Source: Tissierella praeacuta DSM 18095 (GTDB lineage Bacteria > Bacillota > Clostridia > Tissierellales > Tissierellaceae). Taken from it: 64,000 nt of DNA. Position 1 is the stretch's first letter, and every line of letters begins with the position of its first letter. The notes under the pieces are model-generated. The model was not told where the DNA came from. It did not search any database and saw nothing but the letters and a program-made list of their open reading frames with translations. The stretch spans positions 124,001 through 188,000 of the forward strand of contig NZ_FQTY01000003.1 of NCBI RefSeq assembly GCF_900128955.1, in the 5' to 3' direction. A program made the position numbers and the translations under genes. This document shows positions 54,030 to 62,418 of this stretch, one piece after another.

Positions 54030-54557
54030 GTGAGTAAAATGTTAATAGTTGTTGATATGCAAAATGACTTTATAGATGGAGTATTGGGTACCAAGGAAGC
54101 AATAGATATTATTCCAAATGTAGTCCGAAAAATAAAGAATTTTCAAGGGAATATAATATATACAAGAGATACTCATAAAGAAAACTATCTATCTACACAG
54201 GAAGGTAGATGTTTACCAGTAAAACATTGTATAGAAAATACTCATGGGTGGGAGTTACATAAGGATATTCAAAATTTAATAAGGGATACTAAAACTAATA
54301 TTTATAATAAAGATACTTTTGGCTCTAAGGAATTAGTTCAAGAACTAATGGATATTAACAAAAAAGAGCCAATAGAGGAAATTCAGATAATAGGTCTTTG
54401 TACAGATATTTGTGTTATCTCAAATGCATTATTAATTAAGGCATTTTTACCAGAAGTAAAAATATCAGTAGATGAAAAATGTTGTGCAGGTGTGACTCCA
54501 GAAAGCCATAAAAATGCAATAAATGCAATGAAGATGTGTCAAGTTGTTATTGTATAA
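54030..54557 (+). CDS. Cysteine hydrolase family protein (nicotinamidase/isochorismatase-like)
   Basis: About 175 residues. I prefer GTG 54030 since AAAGGAA is 7-8 bases upstream; the ATG at 54024 directly touches it. The catalytic Asp lies in VVDMQNDFIDG, and the nucleophile Cys in GLCTDICVISNALL. The middle contains TRDTHKENYLSTQEGRCLPVKHC, comparable to the metal-binding region of nicotinamidases. It probably hydrolyses nicotinamide or a similar amide. Unlike the amidase at 24779 it is not part of the purine locus. Confidence 0.85.
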   Translation: MSKMLIVVDMQNDFIDGVLGTKEAIDIIPNVVRKIKNFQGNIIYTRDTHKENYLSTQEGRCLPVKHCIENTHGWELHKDIQNLIRDTKTNIYNKDTFGSKELVQELMDINKKEPIEEIQIIGLCTDICVISNALLIKAFLPEVKISVDEKCCAGVTPESHKNAINAMKMCQVVIV

Positions 54558-54632
54558 ATAAATCCAATAATTCACCACTATAGTATAAGATTCATATGAT
54601 ATATAGAACGATAAAATAATGGTGGTGAGAAA

Positions 54633-55277
54633 ATGAGTGAAAATACATGTTTAACTTTAGGAATGAAAGCACCAGATTTTGCTGGGCTGTCAACATTTGG
54701 ACCTGTGAAATTATCTGATTATACAGGGAAATGGGTAATATTGTTTTCTCATCCAGGAGATTTTACTCCTGTGTGAACCACGGAATTTATTGCCCTTGCA
54801 AGGCAATATGATTCTTTTCTTGAGAGAAATGCCCAGCTTTTAGGAATAAGCTTAGATAGTAATCCATCCCATCTTGCATGGGTTTATAATATATATCAAA
54901 ACACAGGTATTCAAATTCCTTTCCCAATAGTAGCAGATAAAGACATGAGTATTGCTAAAATGTATGGAATGATTGCCCCAAATATAAGTACAAGTACAAC
55001 AGTACGGAATGTGTTTATCATAGATGATAAACAGATTATTCGTGCGATATTAGTATATCCTTTATCTAATGGTAGATATATACCAGAGATATTAAGATTA
55101 CTGATTGCATTACAAACTACAGATATGTATGGAGTAGCAACTCCAGCAGATTGGCTCCCAGGGCAGCCAGTAGTAGTACCAGCACCTACAACCTATGAAG
55201 AGCTTCTTAGAAGAGTAGGAGGAGAAGACGGATATTATTGTGTAGATTGGTATTTATGTTATAAAGATATTAATTAG
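54633..55277 (+). CDS. Selenocysteine-containing peroxiredoxin (Prx6/1-Cys type)
   Basis: A continuous frame of 214 codons from ATG 54633 (GGTGGTGAG site) to TAG 55275-55277, interrupted only by TGA at 54774-54776. The TGA is codon 48 and falls exactly at the peroxidatic Cys of the motif PGDFTPVCTTE (here PGDFTPV, TGA, TTE). Sequence on both sides is well-conserved peroxiredoxin: [65 protein letters not shown] and the Prx6-like C-terminus [20 protein letters not shown] hairpin fitting a bacterial SECIS follows the TGA. Reading TGA as selenocysteine gives a peroxide-reducing selenoenzyme. Programs that stop at TGA will split it. Confidence 0.92.
54774..54808 (+). promoter_or_regulatory. Candidate bacterial SECIS element
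   Basis: After the TGA (54774-54776), TATTGCC (54788-54794) pairs with GGCAATA (54802-54808) around the loop CTTGCAA. The apical loop lies about 18-25 bases after the TGA and contains a G, within the range described for bacterial SECIS hairpins read by SelB. Confidence 0.65.
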
Positions 55278-55290
55278 ATAATTTTAATAA

Positions 55291-55331
55291 AATAGTCTAA
55301 TAAGTTTAGATTCCAAACTTATTAGACTATT
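55291..55331. terminator. Bidirectional terminator
   Basis: A perfect 17-bp inverted repeat (55291-55307 and 55315-55331) with loop AGATTCC and A/T runs on both sides separates the peroxiredoxin and the convergent SRAP gene. Confidence 0.88.
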
Positions 55332-55909
55332 TTTATTTTCCCATCATATGGTTTCATTATAGATTTTATAATATCTAAATCTTCAGAACTTGTATCTAAC
55401 CAGTACTTTTCCATTTCTCTAGGTAAAATAACAGGCATCCTGTGATGGATTTCTTTCATAGTTTCATTAGCATCTGTTGTAATTATAGTAAAAGATTCAT
55501 ATTCTTTACCATCTGTATCTCTAAAAACATTATATAATCCAGCTAAAGAGAAGATATTTTCATCTTTCACAGATATTTTTCTTTTTATTTTCTTTCCGTT
55601 TATATTCTGCCATTCAAAAAAACTGGTTACGGGAACTAAACATCTTCTACTGTAAAATGAATTTTTAAACAAGGGTTTAATATCTACTGTCTCAGTCCTT
55701 GCGTTTATTATGGGCTTTTTAGTAAATGCAGGCATAAATCCCCATTTCATTATTTTCAGTTCGTTATTATTATTATTATTTATTACAATAGGAACCATAT
55801 TTGTAGGAAATACTTCCTCCTGAGGATTAAATCTTCCTACAGTTTTTATAGCTTTATATCTTTCTATTAACATATCTATATTTGTATCTAGAGAAAATCT
55901 ACCACACAT
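55322..55909 (-). CDS. SOS response-associated peptidase (SRAP, YedK/HMCES family)
   Basis: A 195-residue protein starting MCGRFSLDT, where Cys2 becomes the N-terminal nucleophile that crosslinks to abasic sites in single-stranded DNA. Further family motifs are RFNPQEEVFPTNMVPIV, KWGFMPAF, INARTETVD, RCLVPVTSFFEWQ and the active-site His in HHRMPVILP. It protects abasic sites during replication. It is a single gene. Confidence 0.95.
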   Translation of the reverse strand: MCGRFSLDTNIDMLIERYKAIKTVGRFNPQEEVFPTNMVPIVINNNNNNELKIMKWGFMPAFTKKPIINARTETVDIKPLFKNSFYSRRCLVPVTSFFEWQNINGKKIKRKISVKDENIFSLAGLYNVFRDTDGKEYESFTIITTDANETMKEIHHRMPVILPREMEKYWLDTSSEDLDIIKSIMKPYDGKIKIV

Positions 55910-56099
55910 AATATCACCTAATTAAATATTTTATAATGTTATTATACCCAGAAAGATAATGAAAGAACAGAGCAAAAATAGTATTTGAATATTATATAGA
56001 AAATAAATGTTTTTGTTCTACTATTGTAGAAGTATAAGCTAAAGAAAATTCACGAAAAATGCTTTTATAAGAATTAATTAGAAGGAGTAGTATGGGGAA

Positions 56100-56642
56100 T
56101 TACATTTCTTTATATTCTTTCTTCAATATTCCCATAAATAAAGTATCAGTATATTTTCCATCAACAAAGAAATTTTCTCTTATTCTGCCTTCTTCTTTAA
56201 ATCCACATTTCTCATAGCAGGAGATAGCCCTTTTATTATATGCTCTTACTTCTAAATCTAATTTATGAAGATTTAATTTATTAAAAGCAAATTCTTGAAT
56301 GAGTTTAATTGCTTCGCTGCCATAGCCCTTACTTAAATTATCCTTAGTCCCTATTACAATGCCTAATGTTCCAACTCTATTAACCCAATCTATCCTTATT
56401 AAATCAATTTGACCAATGTATTCTTCAGTGTCTTTATGAGCTATAACAAAACCTTTAAAGTTAGAAGCACCTTGCAGAATATTATTTAAGAAGTTTTCAG
56501 TTTCATTTAAAGTATGGGGATATAAAAATATATTGCTCAAATATTGGGTAATCTCAATATCATTTACCCATTTTCTCATATATGGTAAATCTTCTTTTCT
56601 ATACTCTCTTAATACTATCCTATCACCAATTAATCTAGCCAA
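56100..56642 (-). CDS. GNAT family N-acetyltransferase (RimJ/RimL-like)
   Basis: About 180 residues. I suggest TTG 56642 (MARLIGDRIVLREYRKEDL) because GAGGTG lies 7-9 bases upstream, whereas the GTG at 56651 overlaps that site. The acetyl-CoA loop is IGTKDNLSKGYGSEAIKLI, and the end has HKLDLEVRAYNKRAISCYEKCGFKEEGR in consecutive pieces, typical of RimJ/RimL and SpeG-like enzymes. It would acetylate an amine of a protein, polyamine or antibiotic; the substrate is unknown. Confidence 0.9.
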   Translation of the reverse strand: MARLIGDRIVLREYRKEDLPYMRKWVNDIEITQYLSNIFLYPHTLNETENFLNNILQGASNFKGFVIAHKDTEEYIGQIDLIRIDWVNRVGTLGIVIGTKDNLSKGYGSEAIKLIQEFAFNKLNLHKLDLEVRAYNKRAISCYEKCGFKEEGRIRENFFVDGKYTDTLFMGILKKEYKEM

Positions 56643-56884
56643 TAATATCACCTCTTATTTTTATAGTACATTATATCATAGAGAATATAATAACAATATA
56701 AGTTTTTGGAATGAATTCATTAATTATTATAGGATAACATGAAATAAAGATATAGAATTATCATAATCATAAAACTACGGAGTTTGTAACTCAGAAGATA
56801 AAATGATTAATACCTAAAAATAAAAAGTGAAGTCTAGAGGAAATTTAGGTAAATATTTTTATCCCAATAAATAGTAGGACACAA

Positions 56885-56950
56885 TTCCCAGTTTTTCCTT
56901 AATATGATATAATTTATAATAAATTTCTAAGTTTTTAGGACGGATGTCCT
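56885..56950 (+). promoter_or_regulatory. Extended -10 promoter and small dyad upstream of the Crp-type gene
   Basis: TGATATAAT (56905-56913) is an extended -10 element with a weak -35 (TTCCCA, 56885-56890). Downstream, AGGAC (56937-56941) and GTCCT (56946-56950) make a small dyad in the leader that could be an autoregulatory site. The rest of the 56643-56995 gap holds nothing I recognise. Confidence 0.45.
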
Positions 56951-56995
56951 TCATTAGAGTATGAATTTTATTATATACTTTAAGGAGTGGGAACT

Positions 56996-57682
56996 TTGCA
57001 TATAATTGAAATCATTGAATCAAATAAAGGAATAAAAAAGATATTAAGAGATTGTCCCTATGAGATTTTAAAAAAGTGGGAATTTAAGGAATACTCTAAG
57101 GGGCAACTAATATGTCATCAAGATATGCAATATGAGTATTTCTATATTATAGTCAAAGGTTATGCTAATATATCTTTGACAGCAGAAAATGGAAAAAAGT
57201 ATTCTCAGGCCATATATAAAAATGGAGATTACTTTGGGGAATTGGAGATATTTGATAATAAGCCATATATTTGCTCTATTGAAGCTTTAACAGATATTCA
57301 GGTAATTCGTATAGGAAGAGAAAATTTTCTAAAATGGATTGATAAGGATAGAAGTTTTTCTTTACATATAATGAAAACATTATGTGATAGTTTTTATAAA
57401 CTATCAAAATTAGCAGGTGAAAACACTTTGTATTCTTTAAAGTATAGATTATGTAATTATCTATTATATAGATTAGATTCAGGAGTTAAATCAAGTAGTG
57501 GTATAGAAATCAATGTAAACAAAGAACAATTAAGTGAACAGTTTGCAGTTACATCTAGGAGCATAAATAGAATACTTCAGCAATTAAAAGAAAATGGTAT
57601 CATAGACGTATCAAATAATTCAATTAATATTATTGATATAAAAAGACTGAGAGAGGAAGAAATCCTAAGTCGAAAGGAATAA
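56996..57682 (+). CDS. Crp/Fnr family transcriptional regulator
   Basis: About 228 residues from TTG 56996, with AAGGAG 9 bases upstream; the GTG at 56987 touches that site. The N-terminal cyclic-nucleotide-type domain has YKNGDYFGELEIFDNKPYIC. The C-terminal helix-turn-helix is LSEQFAVTSRSINRILQQLK. There is no N-terminal Cys cluster like that of FNR. It lies directly upstream of the nucleoside transporter operon with a hairpin between, so it probably controls that operon. The effector is unknown. Confidence 0.88.
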   Translation: MHIIEIIESNKGIKKILRDCPYEILKKWEFKEYSKGQLICHQDMQYEYFYIIVKGYANISLTAENGKKYSQAIYKNGDYFGELEIFDNKPYICSIEALTDIQVIRIGRENFLKWIDKDRSFSLHIMKTLCDSFYKLSKLAGENTLYSLKYRLCNYLLYRLDSGVKSSSGIEINVNKEQLSEQFAVTSRSINRILQQLKENGIIDVSNNSINIIDIKRLREEEILSRKE

Positions 57683-57690
57683 TTATGTCA

Positions 57691-57716
57691 ATAAAATCGA
57701 GAGAAATCGATTTTAT
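57691..57716 (+). terminator. Hairpin between the regulator and transporter genes
   Basis: ATAAAATCGA (57691-57700) and TCGATTTTAT (57707-57716) form a 10-bp stem. It is AT-rich and without a long T tail, so it is a weak terminator or attenuator. Confidence 0.5.
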
Positions 57717-57744
57717 ATATTAAAATAATAAGGGGGAGTTTTCT

Positions 57745-58806
57745 TTGAAAAAGAAACTTTTAATTTTATTATCACTAATGTTGATAGTATCCACAGTATT
57801 AGCTGGATGTAAAAAAACTGATGTACCAACAACTTCAGATAAGCCAGCTACTAATGATGCATCAGATATTGTTGAAGCAACAAAGGTAGGATTAGTATTA
57901 GCAGGTGGATTAGGAGACCGTTCATTTTATGATTCATCTCACGAAGGTGTAGAGCAAGCTAAGAAGGATTTAGGCATTGAGTACAAAGTATATGAATGCA
58001 GAAATGATTCATCATTATTAAATGACCAATTAGTACAAGCTTCTCAATATGCTTCAATAGTAGCAGTTGTAGGTTTCGAGTTTTATGATGTAGTTCAGGA
58101 AGTAGCAAAGGAATTCCCAAAAATTTCATATATCTATGTAGACAATGAAATTGAAGGAATTGATAATCTAATCACTATATCCTATGCAGAAAATGAAGGT
58201 TCATTTTTAGCAGGTGCTTTAGCTGCCATGCTTACAACTGAAACATCTATAGAAGGCATAGATGAGGGTAAATTAATAGGTATGGTTGGAGGAATGGATA
58301 TTCCTGTAATAAGAAACTTCCAAGCAGGCTATGAAGCAGGGGCAAAATACATTGATCCAGAAGTTAAAGTTGAAACCATATTTGCAGAAGATTTTGAAGA
58401 TCCAGCAAAAGGTAAGGAAAGTGCAACGGCACTTTATTCAAGGGGAGCAGATATTATATTCCAAGTAGCAGGGAAAACAGGGGAAGGTGTATTTGAAGCT
58501 GCCAAGGAAATGGGCAAATATGCCATAGGAGTAGATACTGATCAACGTTATATAAATCCAGAAGTTATAGTTGCTTCCATGGTTAAAAAAGTAGGTAAAT
58601 CAATTTATGATACTATAGAAAATATACAAAACGATAAAATAGAAAAAGGTAAAGTAGTTCATTATGGTTTAGCACAAGATGGTGTAGAAATGGGATATGG
58701 TTCAAGTAATATGACTCAATTTGCAACAGAAGATATGAAAGCAAAACTTGAAGATATAAAGGCAAAAATCATTAGTGGAGAAATAGAAGCACCAACAGGT
58801 AAATAA
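57745..58806 (+). CDS. BMP/PnrA-family nucleoside-binding lipoprotein
   Basis: A 353-residue lipoprotein from TTG (GGGGGAG site) with lipobox VLAGC. Family segments are KVGLVLAGGLGDRSFYDSSHEGVEQAKKDLG, VVAVVGFEFYDVVQEVAKEFP, GSFLAGALAAMLT, GMVGGMDIPVIRNFQAGYEAGA and IIFQVAGKTGEGVFEAA, as in PnrA/TmpC/BmpA, which bind purine nucleosides. Some relatives bind other ligands such as autoinducer or riboflavin. The downstream phosphorylase gene supports nucleosides. Confidence 0.92.
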   Translation: MKKKLLILLSLMLIVSTVLAGCKKTDVPTTSDKPATNDASDIVEATKVGLVLAGGLGDRSFYDSSHEGVEQAKKDLGIEYKVYECRNDSSLLNDQLVQASQYASIVAVVGFEFYDVVQEVAKEFPKISYIYVDNEIEGIDNLITISYAENEGSFLAGALAAMLTTETSIEGIDEGKLIGMVGGMDIPVIRNFQAGYEAGAKYIDPEVKVETIFAEDFEDPAKGKESATALYSRGADIIFQVAGKTGEGVFEAAKEMGKYAIGVDTDQRYINPEVIVASMVKKVGKSIYDTIENIQNDKIEKGKVVHYGLAQDGVEMGYGSSNMTQFATEDMKAKLEDIKAKIISGEIEAPTGK

Positions 58807-58811
58807 GATTT

Positions 58812-58841
58812 AATGGAGAAGTAGACAGCTACTTCTCCATT
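58812..58841 (+). promoter_or_regulatory. Intercistronic hairpin after the nucleoside-binding protein gene
   Basis: AATGGAGAAGTAG (58812-58824) pairs perfectly with CTACTTCTCCATT (58829-58841) around ACAG, followed by TTAC. The position matches the hairpin of the LIV operon and would favour binding-protein expression over the membrane parts. Confidence 0.7.
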
Positions 58842-58885
58842 TTACAATAATTATGGTTATATAAGATAACGAGGTGAGAATTTAA

Positions 58886-60424
58886 GTGGATGATAAAGTT
58901 TTAGAATTAAAAAATATATCCAAACAATTTCCTGGGGTATTAGCAAATGATAATATTAACCTTGAAATAAAAAGAGGAGAAATTCATGCAATAGTTGGAG
59001 AAAATGGAGCTGGAAAGTCTACTCTTATGAATATATTATATGGACTTTACGAACCTACTATAGGAGAAATTTATTTTAATAGTAAGGCTGTAAAATTTAT
59101 GAGTCCTTTAGATGCAATAGAATTAGGAATTGGTATGGTACATCAGCATTTTATGCTAGTACCTTCTTTTACTGTGGCAGAAAATATAGTATTAGGTACA
59201 GAACCGAGGAAAAATAAAATGTTTGTAAATAAGGAAAAAGCAATTGAAGTTACAAAGGAATTATCCAATACCTATGGATTAATTGTTGACCCAATGCTGA
59301 AAGTGGAGTCATTATCAGTAGGAATTCAGCAAAGAGTTGAAATATTAAAGGCACTTTATAAGGGTGCTGATATATTAATATTAGATGAACCAACGGCGGT
59401 TTTAACACCTCAGGAAACAGAAGAATTATTTAAAGTCATAAGAAAACTAGTAAATGAATTAGGTAAAACAATAATAATAATTACCCATAAGCTTCAAGAA
59501 GTATTATCCATATCAGATAGGGTAAGTGTTATGCGTCAAGGAAAGATGATAGGAACTTTAAATACTAAAGATGCCAACGAGCAAATATTGGCGGAAATGA
59601 TGGTCGGTAGGGAAGTTTTATTTCATAAACTAGATAAGAGAAACACTGAAAATAAGGAAGTGCTAAGAGTAGAAAAATTAAGTGCAAAAAATAATAGAGG
59701 ACTCTTAGCTATAAAGGATATTAGTTTTAACTTAAAATCTGGTGAAATTCTTGGCATAGCTGGAATAGAGGGGAATGGACAATCTGAGTTAGTAGAAGTA
59801 TTAACAGGTCTTAGGGAAAAGGAAAGTGGAGAGTTTTTTATAAAGGAAATAGAATCATCAAACAAATCCCCGAGAGATATTAGAAAGTTAGGCATTGCAC
59901 ATGTACCAGAGGATAGATTGGCAATGGGATTATCTAAAGATGCCACTATTTCTGAAAATATTATTATGGGTTCTCAATATAAAAAACCCTATGCAATTAA
60001 AGGACTTCAGTTAAATAAATCAAAGATTAGGGAAAAAAGTAAAGAACTTATAAATCGATTTGATATAAGGACGCCTTCAGAAGAAGTTTTTGCTGGAAAT
60101 CTATCAGGTGGAAATATGCAGAAAATGATTATTGCTAGAGAATTTACTTTCGATACCCCAATATTAATTATATCTCAACCTACTAGAGGAGTAGATATAG
60201 GAGCAATTGAGTTTATTCATAAAGAGATAATAAAAAAGAGAAATGAAGGATGTGCTATTCTATTAGTATCTGCAGAATTAGATGAAATATTTAGATTATC
60301 AGACAGGATAATGACTATTTATGAGGGAAGTATAACTGGTGAATTTGATGAAGGAACTATATCAAAGCAAGAAATAGGTCTTTATATGACTGGAAAAAAC
60401 ATGAGTTTGGAAGAAGGTGTATAG
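58886..60424 (+). CDS. Nucleoside ABC transporter ATPase (double ABC domain, YufO/NupO type)
   Basis: A 512-residue ATPase with two ABC domains. The first has Walker A GENGAGKSTLMNILYG, the signature LSVGIQQRVEILKAL and Walker B ILILDEPTAVLTP. The second, degenerate as usual, has GIEGNGQSELVEVLTG, HVPEDRLAMGL and LSGGNMQKMIIAREF. This is the sugar/nucleoside (CUT2-like) pattern. It begins with GTG after GAGGTGAG and is followed by two permease genes. Confidence 0.94.
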   Translation: MDDKVLELKNISKQFPGVLANDNINLEIKRGEIHAIVGENGAGKSTLMNILYGLYEPTIGEIYFNSKAVKFMSPLDAIELGIGMVHQHFMLVPSFTVAENIVLGTEPRKNKMFVNKEKAIEVTKELSNTYGLIVDPMLKVESLSVGIQQRVEILKALYKGADILILDEPTAVLTPQETEELFKVIRKLVNELGKTIIIITHKLQEVLSISDRVSVMRQGKMIGTLNTKDANEQILAEMMVGREVLFHKLDKRNTENKEVLRVEKLSAKNNRGLLAIKDISFNLKSGEILGIAGIEGNGQSELVEVLTGLREKESGEFFIKEIESSNKSPRDIRKLGIAHVPEDRLAMGLSKDATISENIIMGSQYKKPYAIKGLQLNKSKIREKSKELINRFDIRTPSEEVFAGNLSGGNMQKMIIAREFTFDTPILIISQPTRGVDIGAIEFIHKEIIKKRNEGCAILLVSAELDEIFRLSDRIMTIYEGSITGEFDEGTISKQEIGLYMTGKNMSLEEGV

Positions 60425-60425
60425 G

Positions 60426-61502
60426 ATGAAAAAAATAATTGAAAAAAGAAATTTAGAGTATATAATCTCCCTTTTTATATCTATATTTGCTTCATTATTA
60501 ATAGGTGCTTTAATTATGATGGCAAATGGGAGAAGTCCTTTAGTTGGATACGGTGCTTTAATAAAAGGTGGGTTCGGCTCCAAATATAATATAGCTACAA
60601 CATTTGCTAAAACTGTTCCTTTGGTATTAACTGGATTAGCAACAGCCATATCCTTTAGGTCAGGAATATCAAATATTGGTGGAGAAGGACAACTTTATTT
60701 AGGGGCATTTGCTGCAGCTTATGTTGGTATAACTTTTACCGGTCTTCCAGGTTCTATTGGTATAGTATTGGCAATTTTGACAGGAGCTTTTATAGGAGGA
60801 GTTTATGCGTTTTTCCCTGCTTTACTTAAGGTAAAGTATGAGGTAGATGAAGTTATAACTACAATAATGTTAAATACAGTGGCTACTTTATTTACTGGAT
60901 ATTTAGTTAATTATCCTTTTGCTACAACTAAGGGAAAAATGGGAGGTACAGAGATTATAGCAGAACAATTTCAACTTTCTAGATTAGTAAGATTATCTAC
61001 CTTAAATACTAGCATATTTTATATGGGAATTATTGCCATAGTAATGTATTATTTAATGGAAAAAACTTCTTTTGGATACGATTGTAAAATGGTAGGACAA
61101 AACTCCTTATTTGGAAGATATGGCGGAATAAAGGATAAGAAACAAATGGTAATAGCCATGGTGATATCGGGAGCATTATGTGGTATTGCTGGAGTATTTG
61201 AAGTTATAGGAGTGCACTATAGGTTTTTACAACATATATCTCCAGGATATGCATTTGATGGTATGTTAATAGCTTTAATAGTGAGAAACAACCCTATAGG
61301 TGTAGTAATTATGTCCATATTCTTTGGTGCTTTAAAAACAGGTTCCATTTCTATGGAGAACGCTACAGGAATACCATCAGAATTAGTATTAGTTATTCAA
61401 TCCATAATAATTTTATTTATTGCAGGAGAAGCGGGATTTAAAAATATCTATAAAAACTGGCGTCTAAAAAAGGTTGGAAGAGTAGGTGAAAAAAATGTTT
61501 AG
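60426..61502 (+). CDS. Nucleoside ABC transporter permease (YufP/NupP type)
   Basis: About 358 residues from ATG 60426, 2 bases after the ATPase stop. Membrane segments include GLATAISFRSGISNIGGEGQLYLGAFAAAYVG, the permease signature EVDEVITTIMLNTVATLFTGYLVNYP, and GIAGVFEVIGVHYRFLQHISPGYAFDGMLIALIVRNNP, given here as overlapping pieces. They match BMP-type nucleoside permeases. The end overlaps the next permease gene. Confidence 0.92.
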   Translation: MKKIIEKRNLEYIISLFISIFASLLIGALIMMANGRSPLVGYGALIKGGFGSKYNIATTFAKTVPLVLTGLATAISFRSGISNIGGEGQLYLGAFAAAYVGITFTGLPGSIGIVLAILTGAFIGGVYAFFPALLKVKYEVDEVITTIMLNTVATLFTGYLVNYPFATTKGKMGGTEIIAEQFQLSRLVRLSTLNTSIFYMGIIAIVMYYLMEKTSFGYDCKMVGQNSLFGRYGGIKDKKQMVIAMVISGALCGIAGVFEVIGVHYRFLQHISPGYAFDGMLIALIVRNNPIGVVIMSIFFGALKTGSISMENATGIPSELVLVIQSIIILFIAGEAGFKNIYKNWRLKKVGRVGEKNV

Positions 61503-62418
61503 TGAACTTTTTAATTTAGCATTGATACAACATACCATAAGAACTGCTACGCCACTTATATTAGCAGCATTAGGAGGATTACTTACTCAACAAGCAGGAA
61601 TACTCAATATAGGTATGGAAGGTATGATTCTTTTAGGAGCATTTTTTGGAGTAGTGGGAAGTTATTTCTTTGGCAGCTCATTTATGGGAGTGCTTTTAGC
61701 AGCTTTTATTGGTTTATTAATAGGTCTTTTATTTGCTTTATTTGTTATAGACTTAAAATCAGATGAATTTGTAATAGGCATAGCTATAAATATTTTTGCA
61801 GGAGGATTAACAGTATTTTTACTTAGAAGTATATTTGGAGTTAAAGGAGCTTTTTCTTCACCAGATATAGTACCATTACCAAGACTTAATTTTCCAATGC
61901 TCAATAAGATTTCTTTTTTAAATACTATTTTTAATAATCATACAGTATTTATTTATATTAGTTGGATTTTAGTAGTATTAACTTATATATATTTATATAA
62001 AACCCCACAAGGAATTTGGCTTCGTGCTTCTGGAGAATATCCTGATGCTTTAGAAACAGCAGGTATTAGTCCAAGAAAAATGAAATATATTAGTTCAATA
62101 GCCTGTGGAATATTATGTGGTTTGGCTGGAGCTCATCTTTCCTTAGGATATTTAACTTTGTTTACAGAAAACATGAGTGCTAATAGAGGGTTTATTGCTT
62201 TAGCTGCAATAATATTTGGTAAAGCTAATCCAGTAGGTACATTTTTTGCAGCTTTATTATTTGGATTTTTCGATGCCCTAGGTATTAGATTACAAGTTGT
62301 AGGAATTCCTTCTCAATTTACCCAAATGATTCCTTATATAGCAACTATATTTGCATTAATTATTGTAACTAAAAGGCAAATGGCGAAGAAAAATAAAGGT
62401 AGGATAAATAATGTATAA
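61495..62418 (+). CDS. Nucleoside ABC transporter permease (YufQ/NupQ type)
   Basis: About 307 residues from ATG 61495 (AGGTG site; the GTG at 61486 lies inside it). It begins FSELFNLALIQHTIRTATPLILAALGGLL and shows QAGILNIGMEGMILLGAFFG, SDEFVIGIAINIFAGGLTVF and GLAGAHLSLGYLTLFTENMSANRGFIALAAIIFG, hallmarks of the second permease. The gene overlaps its neighbours on both sides, so the whole cluster is one operon. Confidence 0.92.
   Translation: MFSELFNLALIQHTIRTATPLILAALGGLLTQQAGILNIGMEGMILLGAFFGVVGSYFFGSSFMGVLLAAFIGLLIGLLFALFVIDLKSDEFVIGIAINIFAGGLTVFLLRSIFGVKGAFSSPDIVPLPRLNFPMLNKISFLNTIFNNHTVFIYISWILVVLTYIYLYKTPQGIWLRASGEYPDALETAGISPRKMKYISSIACGILCGLAGAHLSLGYLTLFTENMSANRGFIALAAIIFGKANPVGTFFAALLFGFFDALGIRLQVVGIPSQFTQMIPYIATIFALIIVTKRQMAKKNKGRINNV

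Noticed and set aside
54945-55277. Separate 110-codon hypothetical gene at the end of the peroxiredoxin
   Set aside because: It is the C-terminal half of the same peroxiredoxin frame; the only stop upstream is the TGA at the catalytic position, read as selenocysteine.
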